From an uncultured Porphyromonas sp. (GTDB taxonomy: Bacteria > Bacteroidota > Bacteroidia > Bacteroidales > Porphyromonadaceae): a stretch of DNA of 9,333 nt. The translations under genes were made by a program, and so were the position numbers. Shown in pieces: positions 7,815 to 9,333 of this stretch. The stretch is from positions 1 to 9,333 of the forward strand of contig CAMIEW010000018.1 of assembly GCA_946222055.1 (NCBI GenBank), read 5' to 3'. Each line of letters opens with the position of its first letter. The stretch's first letter is position 1. The notes under the pieces were generated by a model that saw only the letters and a program-made list of their open reading frames with translations, made no database searches and was not told the origin of the DNA.

Positions 7815-9333
7815 ATGTCTTCACTCAGTCGGAGAGGAATAGCTCTCCTGTGTGCTCTCCTACTCACGACTCTGGCAGCCTCTGCACAGGGGACCGTCAG
7901 GGGAAGGATCACGAGCGCCAATCCCAATGCACCCATCACCGCCGCCACGATCCTCGTCCGGGGAACCGATCCCCTGGTCTACACCACGATGGGAGAGGAC
8001 GGGACCTTTGAGCTCCGTACACCCATCGGGCGCCAGACGATCGAGGTGCGGAGCATCGGCTTCCTGAGCCGCGAGCTGTCGGTCACAGTGCTGCCGACCA
8101 AGGAGACGGTCCTTGATGTAGAGCTGGAGCCCCTTGATGTCGTCCTCGGCGAGGTACTTGTCTCTGCCCCCTATGATAAGAGCAAGACGCTCGACCCGCT
8201 AAGCTTTGCCGGAGGGCGGAGTTTCAGCACCGACGAGACCTATCGCTTTGCCTCCTCACTCGGTGACCCGGCACGTATGGTCCGGAGCTTTGCCGGTATA
8301 ATGCCCGCCAACGACAGCCGCAATGACATCATCATCCGTGGCAATAGCCCCATAGGTCTGCAGTGGGTCCTCGATGGCATCGAGGTGCCCAATCTCAATC
8401 ACTTCAATGCCGGCATCGGTCTCACCGGCGGGCAGGTCTCTATGATCAATACAAACCTGCTGACCAACTCAGACTTCCACCTCAGCGCCTGGCCTGCCCC
8501 CTTCGGCAACGCCCTCTCCGGCATCTTTGACCTGACGATGCGCCCCGGCAACACCGCACACCACGAGGGGTGGCTGCAGACCGGCTACGGAGGCCTTGAG
8601 CTGGGACTCGAGGGACCGGTCCCGGTGGGGAGCGAGTCCAATTACCTCATCTCCTACCGCTACTCCGTCCCGCGGATCATGAGCGGACTGAAGCTGATGA
8701 AGCTCCCCGCCGTACCGGAGTATCAGGACCTGACCCTCAAGGTCAATCTCCACGCCGACGACCGGCACAGTCTCTCACTCATGACCCTCTGGGGGAAGAG
8801 CTTTATCAAGATCAATACAGATATGCTGGTAACGTCCGAGGACGGTATGATCGACATAGAGGACGAGGGGGCGCTCGACAGCTACAATCAGCTCGTCGAC
8901 GAGGGTAGCAGTAATCTCATCATCGGCCTCACCCACGATGCCAGGTGGAGCAAGCAGGTGCAGCAGCGCACCACCCTCTCTCTCGTCCGTTCCGCCCTTG
9001 ACCTTGATGTCAGAAAGCAACTCAAGGAGAGTGGAGAGCTGACCGACAACTACGAGCAAGTGATGAAGGATACCTCCAAGGAGATCAAGTACTCTCTCCA
9101 CACTGATCTCACCTGGCACCCCGACCTCTCCTCTCTCGTGGTGGCGGGAGCGACAGGGGATATCTATCAGGTGGACTACCACGCCGACATACCGATAGCA
9201 ACGGATGCGGGCACGGTAAGCGAGAAGGGGCGATTTGGTGTGGGACGTCTCTATGGTCAGTATCGCTACAAACCGTCTCAGCGCTGGGCTCTCACTGCCG
9301 GACTCCACGGCATGATGACGACTCTCAATACAC
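7815..9333 (+). CDS. TonB-dependent receptor with N-terminal carboxypeptidase-regulatory-like domain (3' end beyond window)
   Basis: This is an outer-membrane TonB-dependent receptor, not of the SusC type. The frame runs open from the ATG at 7815 to the window end, 506 complete codons. Residues 1-24 are a signal peptide (RRGIALLCALLLTTLAASA, cleavage before Q25). Residues 26-106 are a CarbopepD_reg-2-like beta-sandwich (GTVRGRITS...ILVRGTD...FELRTPIGRQTIEVRSIGF). LGEVLVSA at 111-118 resembles a TonB box. The plug spans about 140-235 and carries GDPARMVRSFAGIMPANDSR, NDIIIRGNSP, WVLDGIEVPNLNHF and FGNALSGIFDLTMRPGN, strong marks of this Bacteroidetes receptor family. Barrel strands follow. Family members are usually about 750-850 residues, so roughly 250-350 residues lie outside. 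No in-frame ATG lies nearby upstream, which fixes the start. It is divergent from the protease gene and may share regulation with it. The ligand cannot be predicted. Confidence 0.95.
   Translation, partial: MSSLSRRGIALLCALLLTTLAASAQGTVRGRITSANPNAPITAATILVRGTDPLVYTTMGEDGTFELRTPIGRQTIEVRSIGFLSRELSVTVLPTKETVLDVELEPLDVVLGEVLVSAPYDKSKTLDPLSFAGGRSFSTDETYRFASSLGDPARMVRSFAGIMPANDSRNDIIIRGNSPIGLQWVLDGIEVPNLNHFNAGIGLTGGQVSMINTNLLTNSDFHLSAWPAPFGNALSGIFDLTMRPGNTAHHEGWLQTGYGGLELGLEGPVPVGSESNYLISYRYSVPRIMSGLKLMKLPAVPEYQDLTLKVNLHADDRHSLSLMTLWGKSFIKINTDMLVTSEDGMIDIEDEGALDSYNQLVDEGSSNLIIGLTHDARWSKQVQQRTTLSLVRSALDLDVRKQLKESGELTDNYEQVMKDTSKEIKYSLHTDLTWHPDLSSLVVAGATGDIYQVDYHADIPIATDAGTVSEKGRFGVGRLYGQYRYKPSQRWALTAGLHGMMTTLNT

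Noticed and set aside
1..9333. Search for tRNA/rRNA genes, insertion-sequence ends, CRISPR arrays and long direct repeats.
   Set aside because: Nothing supportable was seen by eye. Almost every base lies in one of the five genes, and the only gap over 100 nt is 7679-7814.

Overview
The window looks like part of a GC-rich genome from the phylum Bacteroidota, most likely order Bacteroidales. The signs are a SusC/SusD-type outer-membrane uptake pair, a second TonB-dependent receptor with an N-terminal carboxypeptidase-regulatory-like domain, and a secreted metzincin of the DUF5118/DUF5117/DUF4953 architecture, a family I know mainly from this phylum. The GC content would fit Alistipes or a GC-rich Porphyromonas, but genus cannot be decided from this sequence alone.

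Layout, left to right. (1) 2-2716 (+): SusC/RagA-like receptor, missing its N-terminus at the window edge. (2) 2735-4165 (+): its SusD/RagB-like lipoprotein partner, 18 nt downstream and surely in the same transcript. (3) 4171-5091 (-): ten-helix EamA/DMT-family inner-membrane transporter, convergent with the SusD gene across only 5 nt. Two small hairpins lie on this junction. (4) 5093-7678 (-): secreted zinc metalloprotease with an intact HExxHxxGxxH site and Met-turn. Its stop codon is 1 nt from the transporter start, so the two form a coupled operon transcribed leftward. (5) 7679-7814: divergent intergenic region with a Bacteroidetes-type -7 box facing the protease. (6) 7815 to the window end (+): a second TonB-dependent receptor, open at the 3' edge, with signal peptide, CarbopepD_reg-like domain, TonB-box-like segment, plug and the start of the barrel.

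The coding density is very high. No RNA gene, mobile element, CRISPR array, long repeat or glycan-degrading enzyme is visible. Long antisense reading frames over the receptor and protease genes are by-products of base composition.

Working model (inference): two TonB-dependent outer-membrane receptors flank a periplasmic or exported protease coupled to an inner-membrane carrier. With no glycoside hydrolase, sulfatase or lyase present, the locus resembles a peptide/protein-acquisition island of the RagAB kind more than a classical polysaccharide utilization locus. All the families are known; the arrangement is the notable part.
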